Positions 7,318 through 15,615 of a stretch of DNA of 32,164 bases are shown here, one piece after another. The DNA is from Candidatus Tectimicrobiota bacterium. Lineage in GTDB: Bacteria; UBA8248; JACPRG01. The DNA lies in NCBI GenBank assembly GCA_016190025.1, contig JACPRG010000148.1, forward strand, positions 1-32,164. Reading direction: 5' to 3'. The position numbers and the translations under genes were made by a program. Position 1 is the first letter of the stretch, and each line of letters begins with the position of its first letter. The notes beneath the pieces were generated by a model. That model was given only the letters and a program-made list of their open reading frames with translations. It had not been told where the DNA came from and ran no database searches.

Positions 7318-8547
7318 ATGGGACGGCAAGTATTCCTCATCGTCTTCTCCGCGTTGCTTTGCCTCATCCTTTACAGCCAATGGTACCTGTTCCGGCGGGC
7401 GACGGAATTCGTGCGCAGCCGGACGTGGACCCCTGGAACCAAGCGGGCCGCGACGCTCTTTGTGTGCCTTTTCTTCGCCTTCATGCTGGCCCCCTATCTT
7501 TATCGCCTCCTTCTGGGAAGGCCTTCCGCCGTCTCCTCTCCCTGGTTCACGTATGGGATCCTCTATCCGTTCGGCATCTGGAGCCTCGGTTCCTTCTTCA
7601 CCTTCCTTTACCTCGCCTCCACCGCCCCCATTCGCCGGCGATTGGCCGGGACACGGGAAAAGGCCGAGAGGCCAGACCCGCCCGCAGAGACGTCCGGCTC
7701 AAAGGAGGCGCCGGCCATCGACCGGAGGACATTCCTCCGCCGGGCTCTTGCGGGGACGACGGCGACGCCCCTTCTCTTCTCGACCTACGGCACCGTCTAC
7801 GCCCGGACGGCCTTCGAGACGGTGGCCCTCGACGTGCCGGTCCGGGGCCTCCCCAAGGAGCTGATGGGCCTGCGCATCGTCCAGATCACGGACCTCCACG
7901 CGGGGCCCTTCATCTCGGAGCGTCACGTCGCGCGGATCGTCGCCAAGGCCAACTCGCTCGACCCCGACCTGGTGATGGTGACGGGGGACATCGTCCACTC
8001 CTCCGCGGACTACATCGCTCCCTGCATGCGGGCGCTCTCCCGCCTGCGGGCGAAGCACGGCCTGTTCGGCTGCCAGGGGAATCACGAGTACTGGGTGGGC
8101 CCGGAGGAGGTTCGCCGGGCCGCGGAAGCCATCGGCCTGTCGATCCTGGTCAACGAGGGCCGGGTGCTCTCCATCGGCGGGAGCCGGCTGAACCTGGCCG
8201 GGATCGACGACATCCGTCTCGGGACGCCCGACCTGAACAGCGCCCTGGCGGGTCTCGCCCCCTCGGCCCCGACCCTGCTTCTCTCCCACCGCCCTGAGAT
8301 CTTTCCCTACGCGAAGCAGCGGGGAGTGGACCTCACTCTCTCCGGCCACTACCACGGCGGGCAGGTGAAGGTGAAGATCTTCGGCTTCCCGTTCACCCCG
8401 GTCCGGCTGTTCACCCGGTACGTGGAAGGGCCCTTCCGCATCGAAGACAGCAGACTCTACGTGAGCCGCGGGCTCGGAACCACCGGGGCGCCGATCCGCC
8501 TCGGTTCCCGCCCCGAGTTGACGCTAATCCGGTTGGTCCGGGGCTGA
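7318..8547 (+). CDS. Membrane-anchored calcineurin-like metallophosphoesterase
   Basis: The 409-residue protein has three predicted membrane helices at the N-terminus (about residues 4-25, 37-59 and 77-101). A twin-arginine-like stretch, DRRTFLRRALAG, follows near residue 135 with a hydrophobic segment. The C-terminal half is a metallophosphoesterase of the YkuE/YaeI type with all expected metal ligands: ITDLHAG, VTGDIV, GNHEYW, LLSHRPE and SGHYHGGQ. Family members act on phospho-lipid or nucleotide substrates; the substrate here is unknown. The ATG at 7318 follows AAAGGAACAGG. An upstream in-frame TTG at 7246 lacks a ribosome-binding site. It sits 192 nt after the VWA gene and is probably unrelated to the hydroxylase operon. 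Confidence 0.88.
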   Translation: MGRQVFLIVFSALLCLILYSQWYLFRRATEFVRSRTWTPGTKRAATLFVCLFFAFMLAPYLYRLLLGRPSAVSSPWFTYGILYPFGIWSLGSFFTFLYLASTAPIRRRLAGTREKAERPDPPAETSGSKEAPAIDRRTFLRRALAGTTATPLLFSTYGTVYARTAFETVALDVPVRGLPKELMGLRIVQITDLHAGPFISERHVARIVAKANSLDPDLVMVTGDIVHSSADYIAPCMRALSRLRAKHGLFGCQGNHEYWVGPEEVRRAAEAIGLSILVNEGRVLSIGGSRLNLAGIDDIRLGTPDLNSALAGLAPSAPTLLLSHRPEIFPYAKQRGVDLTLSGHYHGGQVKVKIFGFPFTPVRLFTRYVEGPFRIEDSRLYVSRGLGTTGAPIRLGSRPELTLIRLVRG

Positions 8548-8637
8548 CCCGGCCGAACAGAGCGCCCAGGGGACCTTCTCCCTTCCGGACCCATCCCGGC
8601 TGAGGCCACACGGACCCTTGACTGGGAATCGCCTCAG

Positions 8638-8656
8638 GCGCAGGGGGGGCCTGCGC
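8638..8656. other. GC hairpin between convergent genes
   Basis: GCGCAGG (8638-8644) pairs with CCTGCGC (8650-8656) around a 5-G loop. It lies between the ends of the metallophosphoesterase (plus) and tenA (minus). There is no T-run on either strand. It may act as a transcript end barrier in both directions, which is inference. Confidence 0.3.
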
Positions 8657-8679
8657 GGGCCTGCCGGCCCTGGCGGGCG

Positions 8680-9348
8680 CTAGAGCGGCCAGCTCTCCCG
8701 CCGGTAGGACATCTCCCAGAAAAGGTACTCGTAGCGGCTGCTGAGGAGGAAAATCTTCTCAAGCGCCCGCTTCGAGACGGGTGAGAGGTCCCGCCCCAGG
8801 CGATCGACGAGTCCGCAGAGCCAATCCGCGATGGAGCGGAACTCCTCCGAGGCGTACGTGCGGATCCAATCGGCGTAAGGGTTGGCGCCGGAGACGTCGC
8901 CCTCGCGGAAAAGGCGCGCCCCGAGGTCGGCATATCCCCACTGGCAAGGCATGAGGCCGACCGCAATCTCGGGAAGGCCCCCGGAGGAAGCAACTTCCAG
9001 CAGGTGGCGGGTGTAGGCCCGGGCGGTGGGCGCCAGGACCGCGGCCTCGAGGTCTGCATGGGTCAGGCCGAAGCGGGCGGCGTACGCCCGGTGGAGCTCC
9101 ATCTCCCGGTTCAAGGTTGCGTCCAGCAGGCCCGCGAACTTCCCCATGGTCTCAAGCCCGCCCCCCTTGAAGACGGCGAGCGCCAGAACCCGGGCGTACT
9201 CGATCAAGAACGCGTAGTCCTGGCCCATGTAGAAGCGGAAGGCCTCTTGCGGCAAAGAGCCGTCTCCGATCCCCTGAACGAAGGGGTGGGCGTGAATCTC
9301 CCTCCAAATCCCCTCCCCGGCCTTCTTGAGCTCCTCGGAAAAGGTCAC
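8680..9348 (-). CDS. tenA: TenA-family aminopyrimidine aminohydrolase (thiaminase II)
   Basis: This 222-residue protein matches TenA, which hydrolyses aminopyrimidines to salvage the HMP half of thiamin. Key residues fall at the same positions as in Bacillus subtilis TenA: D44 in YMGQDYAFL, Y112 in RAYTRHL and the nucleophile C135 in MPCQWGYADLG. The C-terminal YEYLFWEMSY carries the usual glutamate. Length is normal. The start is GTG at 9348, 29 nt after the truA stop, so the two are likely co-transcribed. The ribosome-binding site is weak (GGGG). An NMT1-like binding protein for a possible pyrimidine precursor lies 10 kb away; that link is speculative. I found no TPP riboswitch upstream. 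Confidence 0.9.
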   Translation of the reverse strand: MTFSEELKKAGEGIWREIHAHPFVQGIGDGSLPQEAFRFYMGQDYAFLIEYARVLALAVFKGGGLETMGKFAGLLDATLNREMELHRAYAARFGLTHADLEAAVLAPTARAYTRHLLEVASSGGLPEIAVGLMPCQWGYADLGARLFREGDVSGANPYADWIRTYASEEFRSIADWLCGLVDRLGRDLSPVSKRALEKIFLLSSRYEYLFWEMSYRRESWPL

Positions 9349-9377
9349 GGCGCACCCCGCTCGCGGTTCGGCTCAGC

Positions 9378-10118
<741 letters not shown>

Positions 10119-10171
10119 GGCGGGACTTCTCGGGGGTTCGTGGTGTGCGGGGTTCTTTCAGGGCGCTTCTC

Positions 10172-10200
10172 AGTATGTCAGCGGGCCTGAACGTTGTAAA
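10172..10200 (-). promoter_or_regulatory. Candidate sigma-70 promoter for truA-tenA
   Basis: On the minus strand TTTACA (10200-10195) and CATACT (10177-10172) are 17 nt apart, matching 5 of 6 and 4 of 6 consensus bases. It lies about 55 nt upstream of the truA start, a normal distance. A CTGAGA just downstream resembles part of a thi-box, but the other conserved TPP riboswitch segments are missing. Confidence 0.5.
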
Positions 10201-10313
10201 GCGGAGAACGGCACCGCACTTTCCTGGATGACCCGACGGGGCCTGGACAACCCAACGGGGCGCGACCGCCGCGAAGGGCGAAAAAGACATCCCTTAACCC
10301 TGTAAAAAAATCT

Positions 10314-10342
10314 TTGACGCCGGGCAAGTCTTCGATTACAAT
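10314..10342 (+). promoter_or_regulatory. Strong sigma-70 promoter and long leader of the cold-shock gene
   Basis: TTGACG (10314-10319) and TACAAT (10337-10342) are separated by exactly 17 nt, each matching 5 of 6 consensus bases; this is the best promoter in the window. Transcription would begin near 10350 and give a leader of about 125 nt before the cold-shock gene. Long structured leaders are known to control cspA-type mRNAs by temperature, so 10350-10476 may have such a role, though I see no specific conserved element. Confidence 0.75.
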
Positions 10343-10476
10343 CCGCCGGGTTGGGGTCGCGGCGTCACCGGAGGCGGTGAGGGCTTGGTCCCAAGCGGGG
10401 AGCGTCGGCTCTTCAGAATTCTGAACAAGAGGGGCCGGCATGGTCGCAAGAGGAAGAACGGGAGTCTGTAGAAGTC

Positions 10477-10683
10477 ATGCCAACGGGTACAGTCAAATGG
10501 TTCAACGAGTCCAAGGGATACGGGTTCATCAGCCAAGAGAACGGACCCGACGTGTTCGTTCACTATTCAGCCATCCTCGGCGATGGGTTCAAGACGCTGG
10601 CCGAAGGGGAACCCGTCCAGTTTGAAGTCGAGGAAGGTGCGAAAGGCCTGAAGGCGTTGAACGTCTCGCGCGTGAGAGAATAG
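10477..10683 (+). CDS. csp: CspA-family cold-shock protein
   Basis: The 68-residue protein is a single cold-shock domain that binds single-stranded RNA or DNA as an RNA chaperone. RNP1 is KGYGFI (residues 13-18) and RNP2 is VFVHY (26-30); the opening [11 protein letters not shown] is standard. Length matches the family. It is a single gene with its own strong promoter and a long leader. An imperfect GC hairpin lies about 100 nt downstream, at the end of the convergent ATP-grasp gene. Confidence 0.95.
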   Translation: MPTGTVKWFNESKGYGFISQENGPDVFVHYSAILGDGFKTLAEGEPVQFEVEEGAKGLKALNVSRVRE

Positions 10684-10781
10684 TCGGAAAACGCCCGCGC
10701 TCGGGTTCGCGGATTCAAAGAGCAAGGCCGCAAACGCCGGTTCGCCCCCCCTGGGGTCCGCCCGAAGCAAAGGATGCGTCC

Positions 10782-10813
10782 GATTCTCCCCCGGTCACCG
10801 ACCGGGGAGAATC
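10782..10813. other. Inverted repeat between convergent csp and ATP-grasp genes
   Basis: GATTCT plus five C and GGTC (10782-10796) pairs with GACC, four G and AGAATC (10800-10813). This gives a 14-bp stem with one bulged C and a 3-nt loop. The ATP-grasp stop codon (10797-10795) lies inside it. The stem is strong enough to end transcription from both sides but has no T-run, so its terminator role is inferred. Confidence 0.5.
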
Positions 10814-12177
10814 CGGTTCGTCGATCCGCCGGCGCCTTCCCCTAGGGAAAGGGATCCTTCCATCCCGGGACCCTGGTTCCCGAAAGACAGACCGCTCTGA
10901 AGCGGGGGCTCATTCACGGTCAAGTCAGGCGTAACGGCGAAGCGAAGGGCCTGATGCGCTCTGCGCAGCGCCCGCTCCACCCGCTCCGGCGACCCGTCAC
11001 GGGCGAAGATGAAGCCCAGGTAACTGGCCCCTTCGGGAAGCGGCACGAGAACCTGGCGGTTCTTGGCCGTGATGACGACATCTTCCACCCCCGGAATCCT
11101 CTTGGCCTCGTCCAGTCCTTCCACGCGCTGCAAGATGCCGCCTCGGGGGATGGGGATCATCATGACGCCCGACGCCCCGCCTTCCAAGCCGCTCGATTCA
11201 ATCTCCAGCCCCAGGCTGTGGCGCAAGATCAGCTCCTCCAGCGAGCGGCCGCACGCGAACCGCAGGGCCCGCGAGCAGATCCCTCCGATGGACCGGGCCG
11301 CCACCTCCACGACGAAAGGCCCTTCCGCGTTGACCCGGAGCTCGGCATGGATCGGACCCTGGAAAAGGCCGAGGGATCGAGCCGCCTCCTCCGCCCCCCG
11401 CGCGACCTCCTCCTGCGTCCCGCCCTCCAGCCGAGAGGGGGTGACGTACAGGGTCTCCTCGAAAAAAGGGCCGTCCAGGGGATCGGGCTTATCGAACAGG
11501 GCCAGGGTCCGCAGACGGCCCCGGTCCAGAAGTCCTTCCAGGACCACTTCCCGTCCTTCGATGAAACCCTCCACCAGGATCTTCTCGTTGGCTTCCTCCC
11601 GCAGGGCGAGAATCCCAGGGGTTTGAAGGAGCGCCTTCAGCCGCTGAAAAGCGGCGACGAATTCCCTCTCGTCATCCGCGCGAATCACGCCGCGGCTCCC
11701 GCTGAGCGCGAGGGGCTTCAGGACGCAGGGATATCGGGTTTCGCGGGCCACTTCGCGGGGATCGGCGCCGAGCTGATGGCAGGAAAACGCAGGGACTCGA
11801 AGACCCGCCTCTCGGAGCAAGCAGCGGGAAAGGAATTTGTTGCGGCAGGCGCGGGCCGCCTCGGGAGGATTGTGAGGAAGCCCCAGGGCTTGGGCGGCGA
11901 GGGCGGCGACCACCGTGGGGCGGTCGCCGACGGGCACGATGGCATCAATGGGCGCTTTCCCGGCCTCCTCCACGATGGTCCGAAGGGAGGCCTTCGCGTC
12001 CTCGAACCGCAAGGCGATCGCGCCGTCGCGCCAGGGGTCGTCCAACCGGTGGCACCGGTCCGTCCCGATAAGGGTTTCTACGCCGAGCCCGCAGGCCGCC
12101 CTCAGAAAATCCTCGGCCTGGTAGCCGGTCGTCGCATAGAGAAGGAGAACGCGGCGGCGCGGGATGGAAGAAGACAC
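10795..12177 (-). CDS. ATP-grasp carboxylate-amine ligase-type protein
   Basis: The 460-residue protein has an N-terminal pre-ATP-grasp domain (RRRVLLLYATTGYQAEDFL, then a clear DAIVPVGDRPTVVAALAA strand). An ATP-grasp domain follows with RNKFLSRCLLREAGLRVP, a nucleotide-binding lysine in YPCVLKPLALSGSRGV, the strand ILVEGFIEGREVVLEGLL, and metal ligands in FVVEVAARSIGG. The C-terminal third resembles the second C-terminal domain of L-amino-acid ligases. Such enzymes join a carboxylate to an amine via an acyl-phosphate; the substrates here are unknown. The GTG start at 12177 has GGGAGGAG 4 nt upstream. It begins 22 nt after the true stop of the CUAEP radical SAM gene, so the two are almost certainly one operon and probably one pathway. 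Confidence 0.85.
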   Translation of the reverse strand: MSSSIPRRRVLLLYATTGYQAEDFLRAACGLGVETLIGTDRCHRLDDPWRDGAIALRFEDAKASLRTIVEEAGKAPIDAIVPVGDRPTVVAALAAQALGLPHNPPEAARACRNKFLSRCLLREAGLRVPAFSCHQLGADPREVARETRYPCVLKPLALSGSRGVIRADDEREFVAAFQRLKALLQTPGILALREEANEKILVEGFIEGREVVLEGLLDRGRLRTLALFDKPDPLDGPFFEETLYVTPSRLEGGTQEEVARGAEEAARSLGLFQGPIHAELRVNAEGPFVVEVAARSIGGICSRALRFACGRSLEELILRHSLGLEIESSGLEGGASGVMMIPIPRGGILQRVEGLDEAKRIPGVEDVVITAKNRQVLVPLPEGASYLGFIFARDGSPERVERALRRAHQALRFAVTPDLTVNEPPLQSGLSFGNQGPGMEGSLSLGEGAGGSTNRILPGR

Positions 12178-12199
12178 GGAACTCCTCCCTTTTTTTTCA

Positions 12200-13603
12200 T
12201 CAGACGGGAGCCAACTGCTCCTCCAGGGGCTCCGCTCAGCAATACCAGGGCTCGGTCAGGAACGGGATGGCCGACCGGGAGGGCAAGACCGGCAGGTCGG
12301 GGATGTCCGCCTCTTCCACCCCGGACGCCAGGTGGGCTGCCCGCCAGACCCCGGCGAAGATCTGCCGGCGGCTCTCCCCGCGCGCTTCCCCGCTCTTCAC
12401 AATGTCGAGGACATCCAGGTGAAGTCGATCGACCCGGGGGTCCTCGTGTTCCCAGAGATGGCTCAGGGCCGCCTCGTCGAACCCGGCGACGGCCTCTCTC
12501 ACAGCGGGCAACTCCATCAGCCGGGAACCGGCGGGGATCAGGAGGCGAATGGCCAGCTGGACCGGAGAGACCTGCTCCACCAAATCCAGCTCCAAAAGCA
12601 GAGAGAGCAACTCCCGGTATCCCTCGATCGTCGCCCAGGGCGTAAAGGTCACAAACGTCGGGTTCAGGTTCAGGCCAACCTCCCGGAACTGGCGCACCAC
12701 CCGGAGGAAGTCCTCCCGCGTGTGCCCCTTGTCGAAGATCTGCAAGACCCGGTCGTCGATGGACTCGACGGCGCTGGTGACGAACAGGCATCCGGTATCC
12801 CGGAGGGCGGGAAGGTGGGAGGCGTGCTTCAGCAGGTGCTCCACCTTGATGGTCACGTCATACGTGAGATGCGGGAACTCCCCATGCAGACTCTTGACGA
12901 GCTGGACGGCGTGGCGGACGCCGTTGAAGAAGTCCGGGTCGCCGAAGGTGATGTGACGAGCCCCCCGGGCTACCTGTCTTCGGATGTCCTCCAGGACGAC
13001 CTCCCGCTGGACGACGCGGAACACGCCCTGATAGACGGGGACGACGGGGCAATGCCGGCAAAGATGCTTACAGCCTCGGCTCGCCTCCGTGTAGCCGACC
13101 GTGCGGATTCGCCCGTCGCCCAGGGCCAAGCGGGCGTACCGGGAAAGCTCGGGGAGCCCGCTCCGGTCGGGGACCTCGAACTTCAGTCTCTTCAGGGACA
13201 CAACAGGCCCTTGCTGGCGAGGGTCCCCCCCTTCGCCCGCGGCCAGCCTCCGAGCCAGTTCGACGATCCCCTCCTCAAACTCCCCCCCCAGGAGGGTCTG
13301 GACGCCCAGGCGGCGCAGGTACGGCTCGTTCACGGGGGCGTACAGGCCGTAAAAGCAGAGGTGGGCCGCGGGATTGAGCGACTTCACCCGCTCCAGGGTC
13401 CGCACCGCGATGCGCGTCGCCGTGTGCATGGGGACGTAAAAGGCCACCAGGTCCGCGGATCGGATGGGGGCTTCGTCCAAACGGTCGACCGATAGATCCT
13501 GGCAGCTGACCTCGGCCCCCGCTTTGCGCAGCCAGGCGGCCGGCGAAGCCAGGCCGAACGGTTGCCGGCCCAAATCGTATGCGGAGAGCAGAACGACTTT
13601 CAT
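12200..13603 (-). CDS. CUAEP-tail radical SAM selenoprotein, B12-binding type
   Basis: A conventional reading ends at a TGA (12238-12236) after WYC. The frame continues Ala-Glu-Pro-Leu-Glu-Glu-Gln-Leu-Ala-Pro-Val to a second TGA (12202-12200), giving Cys-Sec-Ala-Glu-Pro, the signature of the family I know as CUAEP/CCAEP-tail radical SAM (seleno)proteins. I therefore annotate 467 residues with Sec at 456. Residues 1 to about 125 resemble a cobalamin-binding Rossmann domain (MKVVLLSAYDLGRQPFG). The radical SAM cluster ligands are C178, C182 and C185 (SRGCKHLCRHCP), followed by DPDFFNG and SAVESIDD strands. The ATG at 13603 is chosen because family-like sequence starts there; an in-frame ATG at 13654 is less likely. 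The ATP-grasp gene follows by 22 nt. The reaction is unknown. Selenocysteine is inferred from the tail, the hairpin and operon spacing. Confidence 0.87.
12207..12233 (-). promoter_or_regulatory. SECIS-like hairpin after the in-frame UGA
   Basis: On the minus strand GGAGCC (12233-12228) pairs with GGCTCC (12212-12207), and CTG (12226-12224) pairs with CAG (12217-12215). A 1x2 internal loop separates the stems and the apical loop is GAGGAG. Bacterial SECIS elements lie directly after the UGA inside the coding sequence and usually have a G at the start of a small loop, as here. The loop starts about 12 nt after the UGA, closer than the spacing I recall for typical bacterial SECIS elements. SelB binding is inferred. 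Confidence 0.6.
12236..12238 (-). other. Recoded UGA, predicted selenocysteine codon
   Basis: This TGA follows a TGC (Cys) codon and precedes GCG GAG CCC (Ala-Glu-Pro), making the CUAEP motif in frame. The reading frame stays open for 11 codons beyond it. In homologues of this family the position is Sec or Cys. No selA, selB, selD or tRNA-Sec gene lies in the window, so the machinery must be encoded elsewhere. Confidence 0.85.
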
Positions 13604-13732
13604 CCGATTTCCGCAGCTCCGGTCCCCTTCACCCGGCCCGTCCGTCGGAACCACCGAGCCGGGGCGTCCAGAGCAAAATGCGGCGCTTTCGGGAATCCCC
13701 CCCTGGGAAGACCTGAAGCACCAGTCGAAAAA

Positions 13733-14014
13733 TCAGCCCTTCGTCCGGGGCGGGACGTATCCTTCCGGCATCTTTGCGTCGCCGCCGAAAAAGAAGTCCT
13801 CGATCGCCTTATTGAATATTTCGTCCGTCGACTCGTCCATCAGGTTGAGGCGGTATTCGTTCACAATCATCTTAAAATACTCGAGGAACAGGTCCCAGCC
13901 TTCCCGAGAGACATTCTCATAGACCTTCCGGCCCAGTTCCCCGGGGATGGGGGGCTCGTCCAACCCTGGAGCCTCATGGCCCAGTTTGACGCACTTGACC
14001 ATTCTTTGACCCAT
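13733..14014 (-). CDS. yggX: YggX-like Fe(II)-trafficking/oxidative protection protein
   Basis: The 93-residue protein resembles YggX, a small protein linked to iron trafficking and protection of iron-sulfur clusters. Shared features are the early MVKCVKLG cysteine strand (YggX has a Cys at this place), the PGELGRKVYENVSREGW segment, IVNEYRLNLMD, and the end FFFGGDAKMPEGYVPP. The ATG at 14014 has GGGGGA 6 nt upstream; an internal ATG at 14002 is possible. The radical SAM gene follows 129 nt later on the same strand with no obvious promoter between. A role in guarding that protein's oxygen-sensitive cluster is attractive but inferred. Confidence 0.8.
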   Translation of the reverse strand: MGQRMVKCVKLGHEAPGLDEPPIPGELGRKVYENVSREGWDLFLEYFKMIVNEYRLNLMDESTDEIFNKAIEDFFFGGDAKMPEGYVPPRTKG

Positions 14015-14449
14015 TTCAATTCCCCCGCGCGGCGTCCATTCACGCCGTCACACTCAACTGATTCAAATATTGAGACTGAGAGAACACCCTGTCCAGCGAG
14101 TTTCAGGCGACAACGGGGTCTCACCGGCGTCGGCCCGGATCTCGGGTGTCCGGTGAGCGCCCGGGGCTAGCGGGCGAACTGAAACGCTTTCCCACCCACC
14201 CGCACACAGAGGAATTATAACACCCCGTGGAGGAGGGCCGGCCGATGGGCGGTCCGCTCCACCCTGAAGCCCCGGGGCCGGCCGTTCCCGCTTGCGGGTG
14301 GCTCCCGGACCGGGAGTGTGGTATTCTTTGGGTGAAGACGCTTTCTCGACAGCCGACGCCAATTCCTGATCGGGCAAAGGGGCGCGCATCCTCTGCCGTC
14401 CCCCCCCTGCTGTGTGAGGCTCTCCCGACCGTTCCGGAGGACTCAGACC
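14015..14449. other. 435-nt divergent intergenic region
   Basis: This gap separates the divergent YggX-like and bactofilin genes. A perfect TATAAT on the minus strand (14219-14214) could be a -10 box for the YggX gene, but no -35 is seen 16-18 nt upstream. On the plus strand TATTCT (14322-14327) is a weak -10 candidate. Two tight hairpins with tiny loops lie in tandem: CCCGCTTGCGGG (14289-14300) and CTCCCGGACCGGGAG (14302-14316). I see no coding sequence. Confidence 0.4.
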
Positions 14450-15469
14450 ATGGCGAACGCTCACCCGCCCGCCGGCTCGTCTGATCGGTCATCGATCGGC
14501 CGTACCATCCGAATCCGGGGAAGCCTGGAGGGAAACGAGGATCTTTTGATCCTGGGAAATCTCGAAGGCCGGGTCGACCTCAACGGCTGCCACCTGCAGA
14601 TCGGGGAGGGCGCTTCCGTCCAGGCCGACATCCGCGCCCGGGAGGTGAGCGTCGCGGGGACCGCATCGGGCAAGATCGAACCGAGCGAGCTCCTGGCGGT
14701 TCACGCCACGGGAAGCCTTTCGGGCGAGATTCACACACCGAGACTCATCGCCCAACCCGGCTCGAGGCTTCAGGGCCGATTCGTCGTAGGATTTCCGCTG
14801 GACGGGCAAGCCGCACCGATCCCCGACTTTGACGGCGTGCGCCGCATGGTGGAGACGGAGGTGGAGGGTCTGGCCGACCACCAGCTGGATTTCTCGGCGA
14901 AGTCTCCGGACTGGGCCCGCTGGAGCATCCGGCGGCAGGTCAGCCATATGGCCAACTCTGTCATCTTCTGGCTGGTGGGCAGGTGGAGAGACGTTCTCTG
15001 GAAAGACCGGAGGCCGGACCCCGAGCTCGTCAAGATCAGCCTGGCGGATCACGGGAACGACCGGATGCTCGACCCCGAAACATATCGGGACATCCAGACC
15101 CTGTTGAGAATGCTCCAGCGGTCCATCGGCCTGATCCGGGAAATCGCATCCCGGGAAACCGCGCAGACCCTCCGCGAGAAAAAGCTGGCCTTGAAACTCC
15201 CGCCCGACGCGAAACTGGGGACCTCGGGCGAAAGCGCCCACGAACTCTGGGAGAAGTACAGCCGGGCGCACGAGAGCGGCATCAGCCGGGACAAGGGAGA
15301 CCCACACACCTGGGTGTTCACGCTGGAGGGAACGCTTCGCCATCTTTACTATGAGCACCTGGCCCATCTTCGGACCATTCAACGGCTCAAGGGGCTTCAA
15401 GGGCTGAAGACGAGAGTCACCCTTCCCAGGGTGGGCTACCTGACGTTCGAAGAGTATTGGGCCCCTTAG
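14450..15469 (+). CDS. Bactofilin-DinB-like fusion protein
   Basis: The 339-residue protein has two parts. Residues about 15-115 form a bactofilin (polymer-forming cytoskeletal) domain with its repeated beta-helix rungs: GSLEGNEDLLILGNLEG, GASVQADIRAREVSVAG, SGKIEPSELLAVHATG and SGEIHTPRLIAQPGS. The rest is helical and resembles the DinB-like fold: WSIRRQVSHMANSVIFWL with a histidine, and the last helix EGTLRHLYYEHLAHLRTI with histidines that could bind metal. Bactofilins usually stand alone and form non-polar filaments, so the fusion is unusual. GGAGG lies 9 nt before the ATG at 14450, which decides the start over an in-frame ATG at 14414. The DinB-like assignment is from pattern only. Confidence 0.75.
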   Translation: MANAHPPAGSSDRSSIGRTIRIRGSLEGNEDLLILGNLEGRVDLNGCHLQIGEGASVQADIRAREVSVAGTASGKIEPSELLAVHATGSLSGEIHTPRLIAQPGSRLQGRFVVGFPLDGQAAPIPDFDGVRRMVETEVEGLADHQLDFSAKSPDWARWSIRRQVSHMANSVIFWLVGRWRDVLWKDRRPDPELVKISLADHGNDRMLDPETYRDIQTLLRMLQRSIGLIREIASRETAQTLREKKLALKLPPDAKLGTSGESAHELWEKYSRAHESGISRDKGDPHTWVFTLEGTLRHLYYEHLAHLRTIQRLKGLQGLKTRVTLPRVGYLTFEEYWAP

Positions 15470-15615
15470 AACTGAGCCCCTTAGGGGACAGGACCGGCGC
15501 GCAACTCTCACCGGACAGATGGCCGCGCGGCTGCGTCCGCTCTCCAGGCGGCCGAGGAATTCGAGGGCGACGCGCCCGCGGGTCGAACGACAACCCCCGA
15601 GAGGAGAGAGTCCAG

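Noticed and set aside
6156..8297. Plus-strand open frame of 713 codons across the VWA and metallophosphoesterase genes
   Set aside because: It spans two genuine genes in another frame and is Arg/Pro/Gly-rich without motifs; a shadow.
10119..10180. TPP riboswitch before truA-tenA
   Set aside because: A CTGAGA is present on the minus strand, but the other conserved thi-box segments are missing and it sits before truA, not tenA.
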